A stretch of 41,820 nt of DNA from Vibrio harveyi NBRC 15634 = ATCC 14126 = KCTC 12724 (GCF_001591145.1 NZ_BCUF01000046.1:1-41820); one strand, 5' to 3'. Shown: positions 1 to 8,592, numbered from the stretch's first letter. Notes: generated from the letters alone by a model not told the origin. Numbers and translations: made by a program.

Positions 1-1189
1 CAGCCAATGTAGTAGCACACGCAAGACCGGCGGGACCCGCCCCAATAACGGCAATGTTTTTCTTCTTGAATGCGGGTTCTACGACAATTTCTGTTTCATA
101 ACAGGCGAGCGGATTGACCAAACAGCTCGCTCGCTTGCCTTTAAATACGTTATCCAGACACGCTTGGTTGCAACCAATGCAAGTATTAATCAATTGGGAC
201 TTCTCTTGTTCAGCCTTAGCGACAAAGTAAGGATCAGCTAAGAAAGGTCGCGCCATTGATACCATATCAGCGTGTCCAGAAGAGAGAATACGTTCAGCTT
301 CGTCAGGGGTATTAATTCGGTTACAAGTAATAATAGGAACCGAAACGTGAGGTTTGACTTTTTCAGTAACCCAAGTAAACGCACCTCGCGGAACTTGAGT
401 CGCAATCGTTGGGATACGAGCCTCGTGCCAACCGATACCCGTATTGATGATGGTTACACCCGCTTCTTCTAGTGCCTTTGCCAGTTCAATCACATCATCA
501 AAGGTGCTGCCTTGCTCAACCAAATCAAGCATAGAGAGTCGGAAAATAATAATGAACTTTTCACCAACCGCTTTGCGCACCGCTTTGACAATTTCAACCG
601 GGAAACGCATGCGTTTTTTGTAGCTGCCGCCCCACTCGTCATAACGCATGTTGGTGCGCTTACATAAAAACTGGTTAATCAAATAACCTTCAGAGCCCAT
701 CAGCTCCACGCCATCGTAACCCGCAAGCTGTGCCAATTCAGCACTGTTAGCAAAAGCGTCGATGGTCTTTTTGATCTGACGTTCGCTCATTTCATTAGGT
801 GCAAATTTTGCGATCGGAGCTTTGATTCCCGACGCACTTTGCGCGAATGGGTGCATCGCATAACGTCCGGCATGAAGAATTTGCAAAGCGATTTTGCCAC
901 CATGTTTATGTACGGCTTCTGTCACAACCTGGTGTGCCTTAGCGTGTTTCGGCTTACTAAACTCGGCACTCAAAGGGTGTAGTCGACCACGTAAGTTTGG
1001 AGAAAAACCACCCGTCACGATAAGACCTACACCGCCCTTCGCACGCTCTTCATAGAACGCCGCAAGCTTTTGTAGTCCTTCTTTGTGTTCTTCTAAACCG
1101 GTGTGCATTGATCCCATCAAGACGCGGTTTCGTAGCTGTGTAAAACCTAAGTCCAATGGTTTTAACAAATTTGGGTACATGGCAGACAT
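1..1189 (-). CDS. fadH: 2,4-dienoyl-CoA reductase (NADPH), partial
   Basis: Auxiliary beta-oxidation enzyme that reduces 2,4-dienoyl-CoA intermediates of unsaturated fatty acids with NADPH, using FMN, FAD and a 4Fe-4S cluster. About 396 N-terminal codons are present; the C-terminal part (family total about 670 residues) lies beyond base 1. Visible are the old-yellow-enzyme type FMN barrel, the iron-sulfur cysteines C337, C340, C344 and C356 (CIGCNQACL followed by SCLVNP), and the beginning of the FAD/NAD fold (IAVIGAGPAGLACA) at the window edge. The start MSAMYPNLL at 1189 has a GGA 9 bases upstream; the second Met at 1180 is possible. A FadR-like palindrome at 1213-1227 sits directly upstream, which fits repression in the absence of long-chain fatty acids. 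It is divergent from sppA. The identification rests on close recalled similarity to E. coli FadH. Confidence 0.96.
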   Translation of the reverse strand, partial: MSAMYPNLLKPLDLGFTQLRNRVLMGSMHTGLEEHKEGLQKLAAFYEERAKGGVGLIVTGGFSPNLRGRLHPLSAEFSKPKHAKAHQVVTEAVHKHGGKIALQILHAGRYAMHPFAQSASGIKAPIAKFAPNEMSERQIKKTIDAFANSAELAQLAGYDGVELMGSEGYLINQFLCKRTNMRYDEWGGSYKKRMRFPVEIVKAVRKAVGEKFIIIFRLSMLDLVEQGSTFDDVIELAKALEEAGVTIINTGIGWHEARIPTIATQVPRGAFTWVTEKVKPHVSVPIITCNRINTPDEAERILSSGHADMVSMARPFLADPYFVAKAEQEKSQLINTCIGCNQACLDNVFKGKRASCLVNPLACYETEIVVEPAFKKKNIAVIGAGPAGLACATTLA

Positions 1190-1212
1190 CACTAAACATC
1201 CATTTTTATTGT

Positions 1213-1227
1213 TGTGGTCTGACCACA
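1213..1227. promoter_or_regulatory. FadR-type operator
   Basis: TGTGGTCTGACCACA is a perfect 7-1-7 palindrome containing the TGGTCNGACCA core of the FadR operator known from gamma-proteobacteria. It lies 24-38 bases upstream of the fadH start codon, a position suited to repression of that gene. Its assignment to FadR is by motif match only. Confidence 0.8.
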
Positions 1228-1415
1228 GTACGCCGCAAAAACCAAAAAATCAAACAAGCGTTTACATTTTTGCAACACACGTCAATCTCGCGCTAAACTA
1301 TGCCAATTGTTGAATGAGCGTGATAAGCTAAAAAAATTGTTATCTTTTGAGATCTTAGAGATAAGACCCCATACTTTGTACTATTAGGGAATGACTATCT
1401 CGTTATGGAGACAAG

Positions 1416-3266
1416 ATGAAAAAAATCTTCCAATTTATTGGTCTGATATTTAAGGGAATATGGAAAGCCATTACCTTTGTCAGACTTGCTCTGGCAAATT
1501 TGATCTTCCTAGTGATGATTGCCGTCTTTTACTTTGCTTTTACATACACTGGTGAAGGTCAACCTACTGTTGAAAAAGAATCGGCTCTTGTGATGAACCT
1601 TTCTGGTCCTATCGTCGAGCAGCGCCGTTATGTTAATCCGATGGACTCCGTCGCAGGTTCAATCCTAGGTAACGAAATTCCGAAAGAAAACGTACTCTTC
1701 GATATCGTCGATACCATTCGTTACGCCAAAGACGATCCGAAAGTTTCTGGCTTAGTCCTAGCTTTACGCGATATGCCGGAAACCAACCTGACCAAGCTTC
1801 GCTACATCGCCAAAGCGTTGAACGAATTTAAAACGTCAGGCAAGCCTGTCTATGCCGTCGGGGACTTCTACAACCAGAGCCAATACTACCTGGCAAGTTA
1901 TGCAGATAAAGTGTTCCTAGCACCTGATGGTGGCGTGTTGATCAAGGGTTACAGCTCTTACTCAATGTACTACAAAACCTTGTTAGAGAAGCTGGACGTA
2001 TCAACACACGTATTCCGTGTTGGTACCTACAAATCCGCAATTGAGCCCTTCATCCGTGACGATATGTCTGATGCAGCGAAAGAATCAGCAACACGCTGGA
2101 TAACCCAACTTTGGAGTGCCTTTGTCGATGACGTTGCGACTAACCGTAACATTGATGCAAAAGTACTAAACCCAACAATGGATGAGCTCCTTGCTGAAAT
2201 GAAATCCGTTGATGGTGATCTTGCACAACTTGCTGTAAAAATGGGTCTAGTAGATGAACTTGCAACGCGTCAAGACGTTCGAAAGTTATTCGCAAAAGAA
2301 TTTGGTAGTGATGGCAAGGACAGTTACAACGCAATTGGTTACTACGATTACCTAGCGACCATGCGCCCTAACTTAATACCGTCTGAAAATGACATTGCTG
2401 TTGTCGTCGCGAGCGGTGCGATTATGGATGGTCAGCAACCACGTGGCACTGTTGGTGGCGATACGGTCGCAAGCCTACTGCGCCAAGCTCGTAATGACGA
2501 CAAGGTAAAAGCAGTCGTACTTCGAGTGGACAGCCCTGGCGGTAGTGCATTTGCTTCAGAAGTGATCCGTAATGAAGTGGAAGCGCTTAAAGAAGCAGGT
2601 AAACCTGTGGTCGTATCTATGTCTAGCCTTGCTGCTTCAGGTGGTTACTGGATCTCAATGAGCGCAGACAAGATCGTTGCTCAGCCAACAACACTGACAG
2701 GCTCAATTGGTATCTTCAGTGTGATCACTACATTTGAAAAAGGCTTCACTAAACTTGGTATCAGCACCGATGGCGTAGGCACTTCACCATTCTCAGGTGA
2801 CGGTATCACAACGGGATTGTCTGAAGGTGCGTCTCAAGCATTCCAGCTTGGCATTGAGCACGGTTACAAGCGCTTTATTTCACTGGTGGGGTCCAACCGT
2901 GATATGTCTGTGGAAGACGTCGACAAAGTGGCGCAAGGTCGAGTTTGGACAGGTCAAGACGCAATGTCATTCGGCTTGGTGGACCAAATGGGTGACTTCG
3001 ATGATGCGGTAGAACTGGCTGCGAAATTAGCAGAAGTCGACAACTACGATATCTACTGGGTCGAAGAGCCACTATCGCCAACAGAACAACTGATCCAAGA
3101 GTTTATGAATCAGGTCAAAGTATCTCTCGGTATCGACGCGACTGCGTTTTTACCAAAGAGCCTTCAACCTGTCGCTCAACAATTTGAGCAAGACGCAAGC
3201 ATGCTGCAAAGCTTTAACGATCCAAAAGGTCAATATGCGTTCTGTTTGAACTGCCAAGTGCAATAG
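1416..3266 (+). CDS. sppA: signal peptide peptidase SppA, 67 kDa type (protease IV)
   Basis: Inner-membrane serine/lysine-dyad protease that digests signal peptides after they leave the translocon. The 616 residues match the long form with two tandem SppA domains. There is one N-terminal membrane anchor (about residues 23-45). The lysine of the dyad is K206 in RVGTYKSAIEPF in the first domain, and the nucleophile is S408 in SLAASGGYW in the second; both correspond to the E. coli dyad. The ATG at 1416 is preceded by TATGGAGACAAG, a good ribosome binding site. The gene ends in its own terminator (3283-3320). The gene order sppA-ansA is the same as in E. coli. An imperfect palindrome (TTATCT/AGATAA, 1340-1364) lies in the promoter region; its role is unknown. 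Confidence 0.97.
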   Translation: MKKIFQFIGLIFKGIWKAITFVRLALANLIFLVMIAVFYFAFTYTGEGQPTVEKESALVMNLSGPIVEQRRYVNPMDSVAGSILGNEIPKENVLFDIVDTIRYAKDDPKVSGLVLALRDMPETNLTKLRYIAKALNEFKTSGKPVYAVGDFYNQSQYYLASYADKVFLAPDGGVLIKGYSSYSMYYKTLLEKLDVSTHVFRVGTYKSAIEPFIRDDMSDAAKESATRWITQLWSAFVDDVATNRNIDAKVLNPTMDELLAEMKSVDGDLAQLAVKMGLVDELATRQDVRKLFAKEFGSDGKDSYNAIGYYDYLATMRPNLIPSENDIAVVVASGAIMDGQQPRGTVGGDTVASLLRQARNDDKVKAVVLRVDSPGGSAFASEVIRNEVEALKEAGKPVVVSMSSLAASGGYWISMSADKIVAQPTTLTGSIGIFSVITTFEKGFTKLGISTDGVGTSPFSGDGITTGLSEGASQAFQLGIEHGYKRFISLVGSNRDMSVEDVDKVAQGRVWTGQDAMSFGLVDQMGDFDDAVELAAKLAEVDNYDIYWVEEPLSPTEQLIQEFMNQVKVSLGIDATAFLPKSLQPVAQQFEQDASMLQSFNDPKGQYAFCLNCQVQ

Positions 3267-3282
3267 CTTTCCTAGCTTAGCC

Positions 3283-3320
3283 AAAAAGGGGCGTCTCTGT
3301 GCGAGATGCCCCTTTTTATT
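3283..3320 (+). terminator. terminator after sppA
   Basis: An A-tract and GGGGC-g-TCTC pair with GAGA-t-GCCCC around a 5-base loop, followed by TTTTT. This is a canonical intrinsic terminator 16 bases after the sppA stop. Confidence 0.9.
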
Positions 3321-3334
3321 AGGTTTCATTTCGC

Positions 3335-3340
3335 TATAAT
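3335..3340 (+). promoter_or_regulatory. candidate -10 box for ansA
   Basis: TATAAT at 3335-3340 lies between the sppA terminator and the ansA start at 3379. The -35 hexamer at the right spacing (TTTTTA) overlaps the terminator T-run and is weak, so this is only a candidate sigma-70 promoter. Confidence 0.4.
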
Positions 3341-3378
3341 CCCCGCCACTGTTCCCCTACATGAAGTAAAGTAGAACG

Positions 3379-4392
3379 ATGACTAGAAAACATATCTACA
3401 TCGCTTACACCGGTGGCACCATCGGTATGCAAAAATCGGATCACGGCTACGTGCCTGTGGCTGGCTTTATGGAAAAGCAACTAGCCAGTATGCCCGAGTT
3501 CCACCGTCCAGAAATGCCGGAATACACTATCCACGAGTACGAACCACTGATCGACTCTTCAGATATGACGCCTGCTGACTGGCAGCAAATCGCAGACGAC
3601 ATCCGTGACAACTACGAAAAATATGATGGTTTTGTGATTTTGCATGGTACTGACACCATGGCATACACCGCTTCAGCCTTGTCTTTCATGTTGGAAAATT
3701 TAGGTAAGCCCGTTATCGTGACAGGCTCACAGATTCCGTTGGCTGAGCTACGCTCAGACGGACAAGCAAACCTCCTTAATGCCCTGCACATTGCGGCCAA
3801 CTACCCAATCAACGAAGTAACACTGTTCTTCAACAACCAGTTGATGCGTGGTAACCGTAGTACCAAATCTCACGCAGATGGATTCAATGCCTTTACTTCA
3901 CCTAACCTGCCACCGCTTTTGGAAGCAGGGATCAATATCCAAATCAGTAACAATGTTACGGTTGGTGCAAAACCAGAAGGTGAGTTCAAAGTACACAACA
4001 TCACGCCACAGCCAATTGGTGTGATCACCATGTACCCTGGCATTTCACACGAAGTAATCCGCAACACGCTACGCCAACCAGTTAACGCTATGATCCTGTT
4101 GACGTTCGGTGTAGGTAACGCACCACAAAACCCTGAGCTACTTGGCCATTTAAAAGAAGCCTCAGAACGTGGAGTGATCGTCGTAAACCTGACTCAATGT
4201 TTGGCAGGTAAAGTGAACATGGGCGGCTATGCGACAGGTTGTGCCCTGGCAGATTCTGGCGTGATCAGCGGCTTTGATATGACACCAGAAGCGGCACTTG
4301 CGAAACTTCACTATCTTCTAAGCCAAAACTTGTCGTATGAAGAGATCAAACTGAAGATGCAAGAAGTGCTTCGAGGTGAAATGAGTCTATAA
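3379..4392 (+). CDS. ansA: type I (cytoplasmic) L-asparaginase
   Basis: Hydrolyses L-asparagine to aspartate and ammonia in the cytoplasm. The 337 residues fit the type I family, and there is no signal peptide, unlike the periplasmic type II enzyme. Catalytic residues are visible: T14 in AYTGGTIGM, the pair T91-D92 in LHGTDTM, and K163 in NRSTKSHADGF. The ATG at 3379 has only a weak purine-rich ribosome binding site (GAAGTAAAG). The gene lies 112 bases after sppA, separated by a terminator, so it probably has its own promoter. It ends in a strong bidirectional terminator shared with the convergent yeaC-like gene. Confidence 0.97.
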   Translation: MTRKHIYIAYTGGTIGMQKSDHGYVPVAGFMEKQLASMPEFHRPEMPEYTIHEYEPLIDSSDMTPADWQQIADDIRDNYEKYDGFVILHGTDTMAYTASALSFMLENLGKPVIVTGSQIPLAELRSDGQANLLNALHIAANYPINEVTLFFNNQLMRGNRSTKSHADGFNAFTSPNLPPLLEAGINIQISNNVTVGAKPEGEFKVHNITPQPIGVITMYPGISHEVIRNTLRQPVNAMILLTFGVGNAPQNPELLGHLKEASERGVIVVNLTQCLAGKVNMGGYATGCALADSGVISGFDMTPEAALAKLHYLLSQNLSYEEIKLKMQEVLRGEMSL

Positions 4393-4417
4393 CACGTTAA
4401 TGACTCCACCGAACACG

Positions 4418-4448
4418 AAAAAGCCCAATCGAAATGATTGGGCTTTTT
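4418..4448. terminator. bidirectional terminator between ansA and yeaC-like gene
   Basis: AAAAAGCCCAATC and GATTGGGCTTTTT pair perfectly over 13 bp around a 5-base loop. T-runs on both strands serve the two convergent genes. Confidence 0.93.
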
Positions 4449-4464
4449 ACATCTAAAAGGTGAA

Positions 4465-4749
4465 TCAGTTGAGGTTTGGATTAACTCGAACGATGTCACT
4501 CTCTTCTTGTTTAAACTGTTTTTTCAATTCTTGCTTGGACTTAAAGCTGATTTCACCACCAGCGGCAACCGTCATATGTTGAGCTTCAGTATTATGTTTT
4601 GATTGATACAACATCACAGCTTGCATACATGAGTCTCGCTGCTCTTGAGAAAGTGGTGTACCCTCGGGCCATCTACCTGTTTCTACTGCGTAAACCAATC
4701 GATCATAGACTTCTGGAGTTATCGCATCTAATAATTGTTCTGCGTCCAT
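4465..4749 (-). CDS. yeaC: YeaC-like DUF1315 family protein
   Basis: Small soluble protein of 94 residues of unknown function. The N-terminal ITPEVYDRLVYAVETGRWP block and the HNTEAQHMTV block are the family signature as I recall it from E. coli YeaC. No cysteines suggestive of a metal site and no membrane segment are seen. Its ATG has AGAAGG upstream. As in E. coli, the gene belongs to the sppA/ansA-msrB-gapA neighbourhood, which supports orthology. No biochemical role can be read from the sequence. Confidence 0.88.
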   Translation of the reverse strand: MDAEQLLDAITPEVYDRLVYAVETGRWPEGTPLSQEQRDSCMQAVMLYQSKHNTEAQHMTVAAGGEISFKSKQELKKQFKQEESDIVRVNPNLN

Positions 4750-4850
4750 AATGTACCTTCTTATTACATTCTATTTACAGAACATAACGGTATAGAAAAC
4801 AGAGTCAAGAACCTGAAAATGAATTGGTGTAACGGATCACAAGCAAAACC

Positions 4851-5672
4851 ATGAAACGAACATACTGGTTACTAGCAAGCCTTTTCAGCCTAACATTAAC
4901 TGGCTGCTTTGAAGGCAATGTCACAACGGAAGAATTGTGTCAAAACAACCCCAAACTTCGCTGCGAGAAGTTAAATATGGACGATGGTCAATGTCGAATT
5001 CCGCGAACGAATCTTGTCTGGCATCGTTTTGAATTGCTCAAGAGCCCGACCGAAGCCAATCAAGTGATCGAATATGGCTTGGTGGCAGAGTACCGCAAGT
5101 GTCTAGAACTCGCTTCGCAAATCACGCCTATCGATCAAAGTGCGTTAAAACGTAAACGCTTTGATGCCTTGGTGCACAGCATTGATGAACTAGATCGCAT
5201 TGTGAATGAACTCAAAGGTACAAAAGACCCTGCCACTCTCTATTTTTTATGGTCGCAAACAGGTGACACACAAGCTCGCCGACAGTTTTTACAAATGGAA
5301 GGTTCGCCAGAACTGAATACAGCAGAAATGCAATACGCCTTGGCAACGTTCTATACCAACCGCGATCAGCAAAAAACATTAACATTACTTCACAATTCAC
5401 TATCGATGTCGAATGAGGACAACTTAAACCCTGAGATTTTAAAATCCTTAGCAAGCATCAATCAAGGTCAGGGAAACAAAGCACAAGCGTACTTGTGGGC
5501 AATGGTGGCTAAACGCTTCGATGTTCCCCTTGCAGATGAGCAGCAGTTAAAACGCATGTTCAACTTTGCACAGCCAGAGAAATATGAACAATTAGACGAT
5601 CTTGCTAAATCAATATCTAAGGCAATAGAGAAAGGAAATTATTCACCAAGGATGATTCCAAGCGATTTATAA
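4851..5672 (+). CDS. DUF2989-type lipoprotein
   Basis: Lipoprotein of 273 residues. An N-terminal signal ends in the lipobox LTGC, with C19 as the lipidated cysteine. The mature part is alpha-helical, with helix pairs reminiscent of TPR or Sel1-like repeats in the second half (residues about 150-240, e.g. NTAEMQYALATFYTNR and NKAQAYLWAMVAKRF). It resembles the DUF2989 family of Vibrionaceae, as far as I recall. Residue 20 is Phe, not Asp, so outer-membrane sorting by Lol is likely. It lacks a strong ribosome binding site at the ATG. It is monocistronic, with a terminator 4 bases after the stop. Function unknown. Confidence 0.8.
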   Translation: MKRTYWLLASLFSLTLTGCFEGNVTTEELCQNNPKLRCEKLNMDDGQCRIPRTNLVWHRFELLKSPTEANQVIEYGLVAEYRKCLELASQITPIDQSALKRKRFDALVHSIDELDRIVNELKGTKDPATLYFLWSQTGDTQARRQFLQMEGSPELNTAEMQYALATFYTNRDQQKTLTLLHNSLSMSNEDNLNPEILKSLASINQGQGNKAQAYLWAMVAKRFDVPLADEQQLKRMFNFAQPEKYEQLDDLAKSISKAIEKGNYSPRMIPSDL

Positions 5673-5675
5673 AAT

Positions 5676-5709
5676 AAAAAAACTCCCATTCATATAGGGA
5701 GTTTTTTTA
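5676..5709. terminator. terminator after the DUF2989 lipoprotein gene
   Basis: AAAAAACTCCC and GGGAGTTTTTTT form a stem with a 9-base loop. The T-run on each strand means it can also stop transcription from the convergent msrB. Confidence 0.9.
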
Positions 5710-5776
5710 TTTGTAGAGTAATCGTTTGTCTTATATTAATTGAAAGGATGAAACATTCTTTCAGTCCAAAATGGCG

Positions 5777-6277
5777 TTATTGGTCGGATTTGTTGAAAAT
5801 TAACGACACTGAGTTTACACAATAGCGTTCGCCTGTTGTTTGCGGTCCATCTTCAAAAACGTGACCTAAATGGCTGTCACAAGCCGCACATCGGATCTCT
5901 GTACGAACCATTCCGTGACTTAGATCTTTTAGATAGCGCACCGCGGTATCATTAATTGGTGCATCAAAACTTGGCCATCCACACCCTGAATCGTACTTGT
6001 TATCGGAGATAAATAGAGGGGCATCACAACATGTGCAGGTATACACACCTGTGTCTTTATTGTGAAGCAGTTTACCGCTGAACGGAGCCTCTGTACCATG
6101 CTCACGACACACGCGAAACTCTTCCTCTGAAAGCTGCTCACGCCACTGTTCATCGGACTTCGTTACTTTTCTTCCGCTTTGTTCTACCAATTTCTGTTCC
6201 TTATTTCTTATTTTTGGCAATGACTTTTTTAGCAAAAAACTTGCTTCTCGTAACAGTTGTAGCACATACTTTCTCAC
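5777..6277 (-). CDS. msrB: peptide methionine-(R)-S-oxide reductase
   Basis: Repairs methionine-R-sulfoxide in oxidised proteins. In the 166-residue reading (GTG start at 6277) the zinc cysteines are C81, C84, C130 and C133, and the catalytic cysteine is C153 in GERYCVNS. The first 29 residues have no counterpart in the 137-residue E. coli protein. A TTG at 6188-6190 with AAGGA 7 bases upstream would give exactly 137 residues, and I consider that the more likely start; the longer start has no clear ribosome binding site. The gene diverges from gapA, the same order as in E. coli. A weak hairpin (TGAAAG/CTTTCA, 5741-5763) follows the stop. Confidence 0.95.
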   Translation of the reverse strand: MRKYVLQLLREASFLLKKSLPKIRNKEQKLVEQSGRKVTKSDEQWREQLSEEEFRVCREHGTEAPFSGKLLHNKDTGVYTCTCCDAPLFISDNKYDSGCGWPSFDAPINDTAVRYLKDLSHGMVRTEIRCAACDSHLGHVFEDGPQTTGERYCVNSVSLIFNKSDQ

Positions 6278-6396
6278 CAGGACACCATGTGTAATTAATT
6301 TGATACGAGTTCTTATCTCGAAAGTTATATTACGCCAACTGGAATGTAGAATAACCAGTTAAAAGTTTAAAAAACGAGCATTTGCGAAGAATTGTT

Positions 6397-6418
6397 AAAA
6401 AAAGCGTCGCTTTTTTTT
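6397..6418. repeat. A-tract/GCG/T-tract palindrome upstream of gapA
   Basis: A perfect 10-bp-arm palindrome (A7-GCG-T-CGC-T7) followed by an extra T. It resembles a weak intrinsic terminator but lies between the divergent msrB and gapA genes, 108 bases before the gapA start. No gene upstream of it on the plus strand is evident. Confidence 0.5.
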
Positions 6419-6448
6419 GACTTTAAACAAGTTAAGTCCGATTATCTG

Positions 6449-6477
6449 TTGCAGATGTTTACTGGATTTTGTAATTT
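6449..6477 (+). promoter_or_regulatory. candidate sigma-70 promoter of gapA
   Basis: TTGCAG (6449-6454) and TAATTT (6472-6477) are separated by exactly 17 bases and lie 48 bases upstream of the gapA ATG. Confidence 0.45.
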
Positions 6478-6524
6478 TACTACCAGTTATCTTTAATCAG
6501 AAATTAAGTTGTGGAGCAACTATA

Positions 6525-7520
6525 ATGACTATCAAAGTAGGTATTAACGGTTTTGGCCGTATCGGTCGTTTCGTATTCCGTGCAGCGCAAGAGCGCAACG
6601 ACATCGAAGTTGTAGGTATTAACGACCTTATCGACGTAGATTACATGGCATACATGCTTAAGTACGACTCAACTCACGGCCGTTTCAACGGTACTGTTGA
6701 AGTTGAAGGCGGTAACCTAATCGTTAACGGTAAAACTGTACGTGTAACTGCAGAGCGCAACCCAGAAGACCTAAAATGGGACGCAATCGGTGTTGACGTA
6801 GTAGCTGAAGCAACTGGTCTTTTCCTAACTGACGAGACTGCACGTAAGCACATCACTGCTGGCGCGAAGAAAGTTGTTCTAACTGGTCCTTCAAAAGACG
6901 CTACTCCAATGTTCGTAATGGGCGTTAACCACGCTACTTACGCTGGTCAAGACATCGTTTCTAACGCTTCTTGTACTACTAACTGTCTAGCGCCTATCGC
7001 TAAAGTTCTTAACGACAAGTTCGGTATCGAATCTGGTCTTATGACTACAGTTCACGCTACTACAGCAACTCAAAAAACTGTAGACGGTCCTTCTGCTAAA
7101 GACTGGCGCGGTGGTCGTGGTGCTTCTCAAAACATCATCCCATCATCAACTGGTGCTGCTAAAGCTGTAGGCGTTGTTCTTCCAGAACTAAACGGCAAAC
7201 TAACTGGTATGGCTTTCCGCGTACCAACAGCTAACGTTTCTGTAGTTGACCTAACAGTTAACCTAAAAGAAGGCGCATCTTACGAAGCTATCTGTGCAGC
7301 AATGAAAGAAGCTTCTGAAGGCGAACTAGCTGGCGTACTAGGCTACACTGAAGACCAAGTTGTTTCTCAAGACTTCATCGGCGAAGTTCAAACTTCAGTA
7401 TTCGATGCTAAAGCTGGTATCGCTCTAACTGATAACTTCGTTAAAGTTGTATCTTGGTACGACAACGAAATCGGTTACTCAAACAAAGTTCTAGACCTAA
7501 TCGCTCACATCTCTAAGTAA
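6525..7520 (+). CDS. gapA: glyceraldehyde-3-phosphate dehydrogenase, type I
   Basis: Glycolytic NAD-dependent enzyme converting glyceraldehyde-3-phosphate to 1,3-bisphosphoglycerate. The start is the ATG at 6525, preceded by GTGGAG; this gives MTIKVGINGFGRIGRF and 331 residues, the standard length. A longer reading frame reaches back to 6417 but the extra 36 residues have no family counterpart. The Rossmann motif NGFGRIGR is at residues 8-15, the catalytic C150 is in SNASCTTNC, and its partner is H177. Codon choice is strongly biased (nearly uniform GGT, AAC, GTT, ACT), as expected for one of the most abundant proteins. A strong terminator follows. Confidence 0.99.
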   Translation: MTIKVGINGFGRIGRFVFRAAQERNDIEVVGINDLIDVDYMAYMLKYDSTHGRFNGTVEVEGGNLIVNGKTVRVTAERNPEDLKWDAIGVDVVAEATGLFLTDETARKHITAGAKKVVLTGPSKDATPMFVMGVNHATYAGQDIVSNASCTTNCLAPIAKVLNDKFGIESGLMTTVHATTATQKTVDGPSAKDWRGGRGASQNIIPSSTGAAKAVGVVLPELNGKLTGMAFRVPTANVSVVDLTVNLKEGASYEAICAAMKEASEGELAGVLGYTEDQVVSQDFIGEVQTSVFDAKAGIALTDNFVKVVSWYDNEIGYSNKVLDLIAHISK

Positions 7521-7557
7521 TTAGACAGTTAGCAATTAGCGAATAACTTCGTTAAAG

Positions 7558-7585
7558 AAAAGGCGGCTCTAGAGTCGCCTTTTTT
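7558..7585 (+). terminator. terminator after gapA
   Basis: AAAAGGCG-GCTC pairs with GAGT-CGCCTTTT (one G-T wobble), followed by a T-run 37 bases after the gapA stop. Confidence 0.88.
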
Positions 7586-7674
7586 GTATCTGGAATTTGA
7601 GAGAATATAAAATCGATATAACATCTGTTCTGCAAGTATCGACAACGCTCTCCCCCAGCTATAGGAAATAACAC

Positions 7675-8559
7675 ATGGATTTAAAAACTCTCCCAGCACT
7701 CACTGTGTTATCTGACAACGTCACTATCATTGAAGTTGATCAGGTTAAAGTCGTCCGCGTTATTCATGAGAAAGCAACGGCAGGCATCGCGCTACATGGC
7801 GGTCACGTTGTGTCATTTACACCAGCGGGTAAAGAAGACCTCATCTGGATGAGTGAGAAAGCAATTTTTGATGGTAAAGCAGCACTTCGCGGTGGTATTC
7901 CTGTCTGTTGGCCTTGGTTTGGTCGCATTGCGGCACCGGCTCATGGCTTTGCTCGCACGGCGGAATGGGAACTAGTTGAACACCGCGAAAATGATAATGG
8001 CGTGATCGTTGAACTCGCTCTATTCCCAACTGAAGAAACTCACGACATCTGGCCACACATGTTTGATGCTCGCTTGATGGTTGAAATCAGCGACCAATTG
8101 AAAGTGACATTAAAAGTCACCAACATCGATGATGCAGAGTGGACATTCTCTGGTGCACTGCATACCTACTTAAACGTTGGTGATATCAAGCAAGCACAAA
8201 CAACAGGCATGGGACCTGAATACATCGACAGCTTAAAAGAAGGTGAAATCTGCCAAGGCGGTGATGTCCTTCAACTGACTGATACGATTGACCGTGTTTA
8301 CACTCAACCAGAAGCACAAATCTTGGTGAAAGACGCGGTACTGAATCGCACACTAAGTGTAGAAAACCAAGGTCATAACTCTGCGGTATTGTGGAACCCT
8401 TGGGCTACAGGCGCACAAGGTATGGGTGATATGGCAGACAATGGTTACGAGACCATGCTGTGTGTTGAGTCCACGGTACATGCACCAAGTATCAAGCAAG
8501 GCAAAACCTTGCAGCCAGGCGAGACTCACGAGCTTATTACTGTGATTTCTGCCCATTAA
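7675..8559 (+). CDS. yeaD: D-hexose-6-phosphate mutarotase (YeaD family)
   Basis: Aldose-1-epimerase-fold enzyme that interconverts the alpha and beta anomers of glucose-6-phosphate and related hexose phosphates. The 294 residues match E. coli YeaD. The likely catalytic histidines are H90 in PAHGFAR and H163 in SGALHTYL, and the C-terminal ESTVHAP block would supply the catalytic glutamate. RGGIPVCWPWFG (residues 72-83) is a family signature. The ATG has AGGAAA upstream. It follows gapA after a terminator, so it is probably transcribed separately, though the order gapA-yeaD is conserved with E. coli and fits a role in sugar-phosphate metabolism. Confidence 0.94.
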   Translation: MDLKTLPALTVLSDNVTIIEVDQVKVVRVIHEKATAGIALHGGHVVSFTPAGKEDLIWMSEKAIFDGKAALRGGIPVCWPWFGRIAAPAHGFARTAEWELVEHRENDNGVIVELALFPTEETHDIWPHMFDARLMVEISDQLKVTLKVTNIDDAEWTFSGALHTYLNVGDIKQAQTTGMGPEYIDSLKEGEICQGGDVLQLTDTIDRVYTQPEAQILVKDAVLNRTLSVENQGHNSAVLWNPWATGAQGMGDMADNGYETMLCVESTVHAPSIKQGKTLQPGETHELITVISAH

Positions 8560-8567
8560 CACTACTC

Positions 8568-8592
8568 AAAGGTCGGTTCAACCGACCTTTTT
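8568..8592 (+). terminator. terminator after yeaD
   Basis: AAAGGTCGGT and ACCGACCTTT pair around a 3-base loop, followed by TTTTT, 9 bases after the yeaD stop. Confidence 0.92.

Noticed and set aside
1251..1266. PurR-like sequence AAACAAGCGTTTACAT upstream of fadH/sppA
   Set aside because: Only about 11 of 15 defined positions match and neither neighbour is a purine gene, in contrast with the perfect box at 37078.
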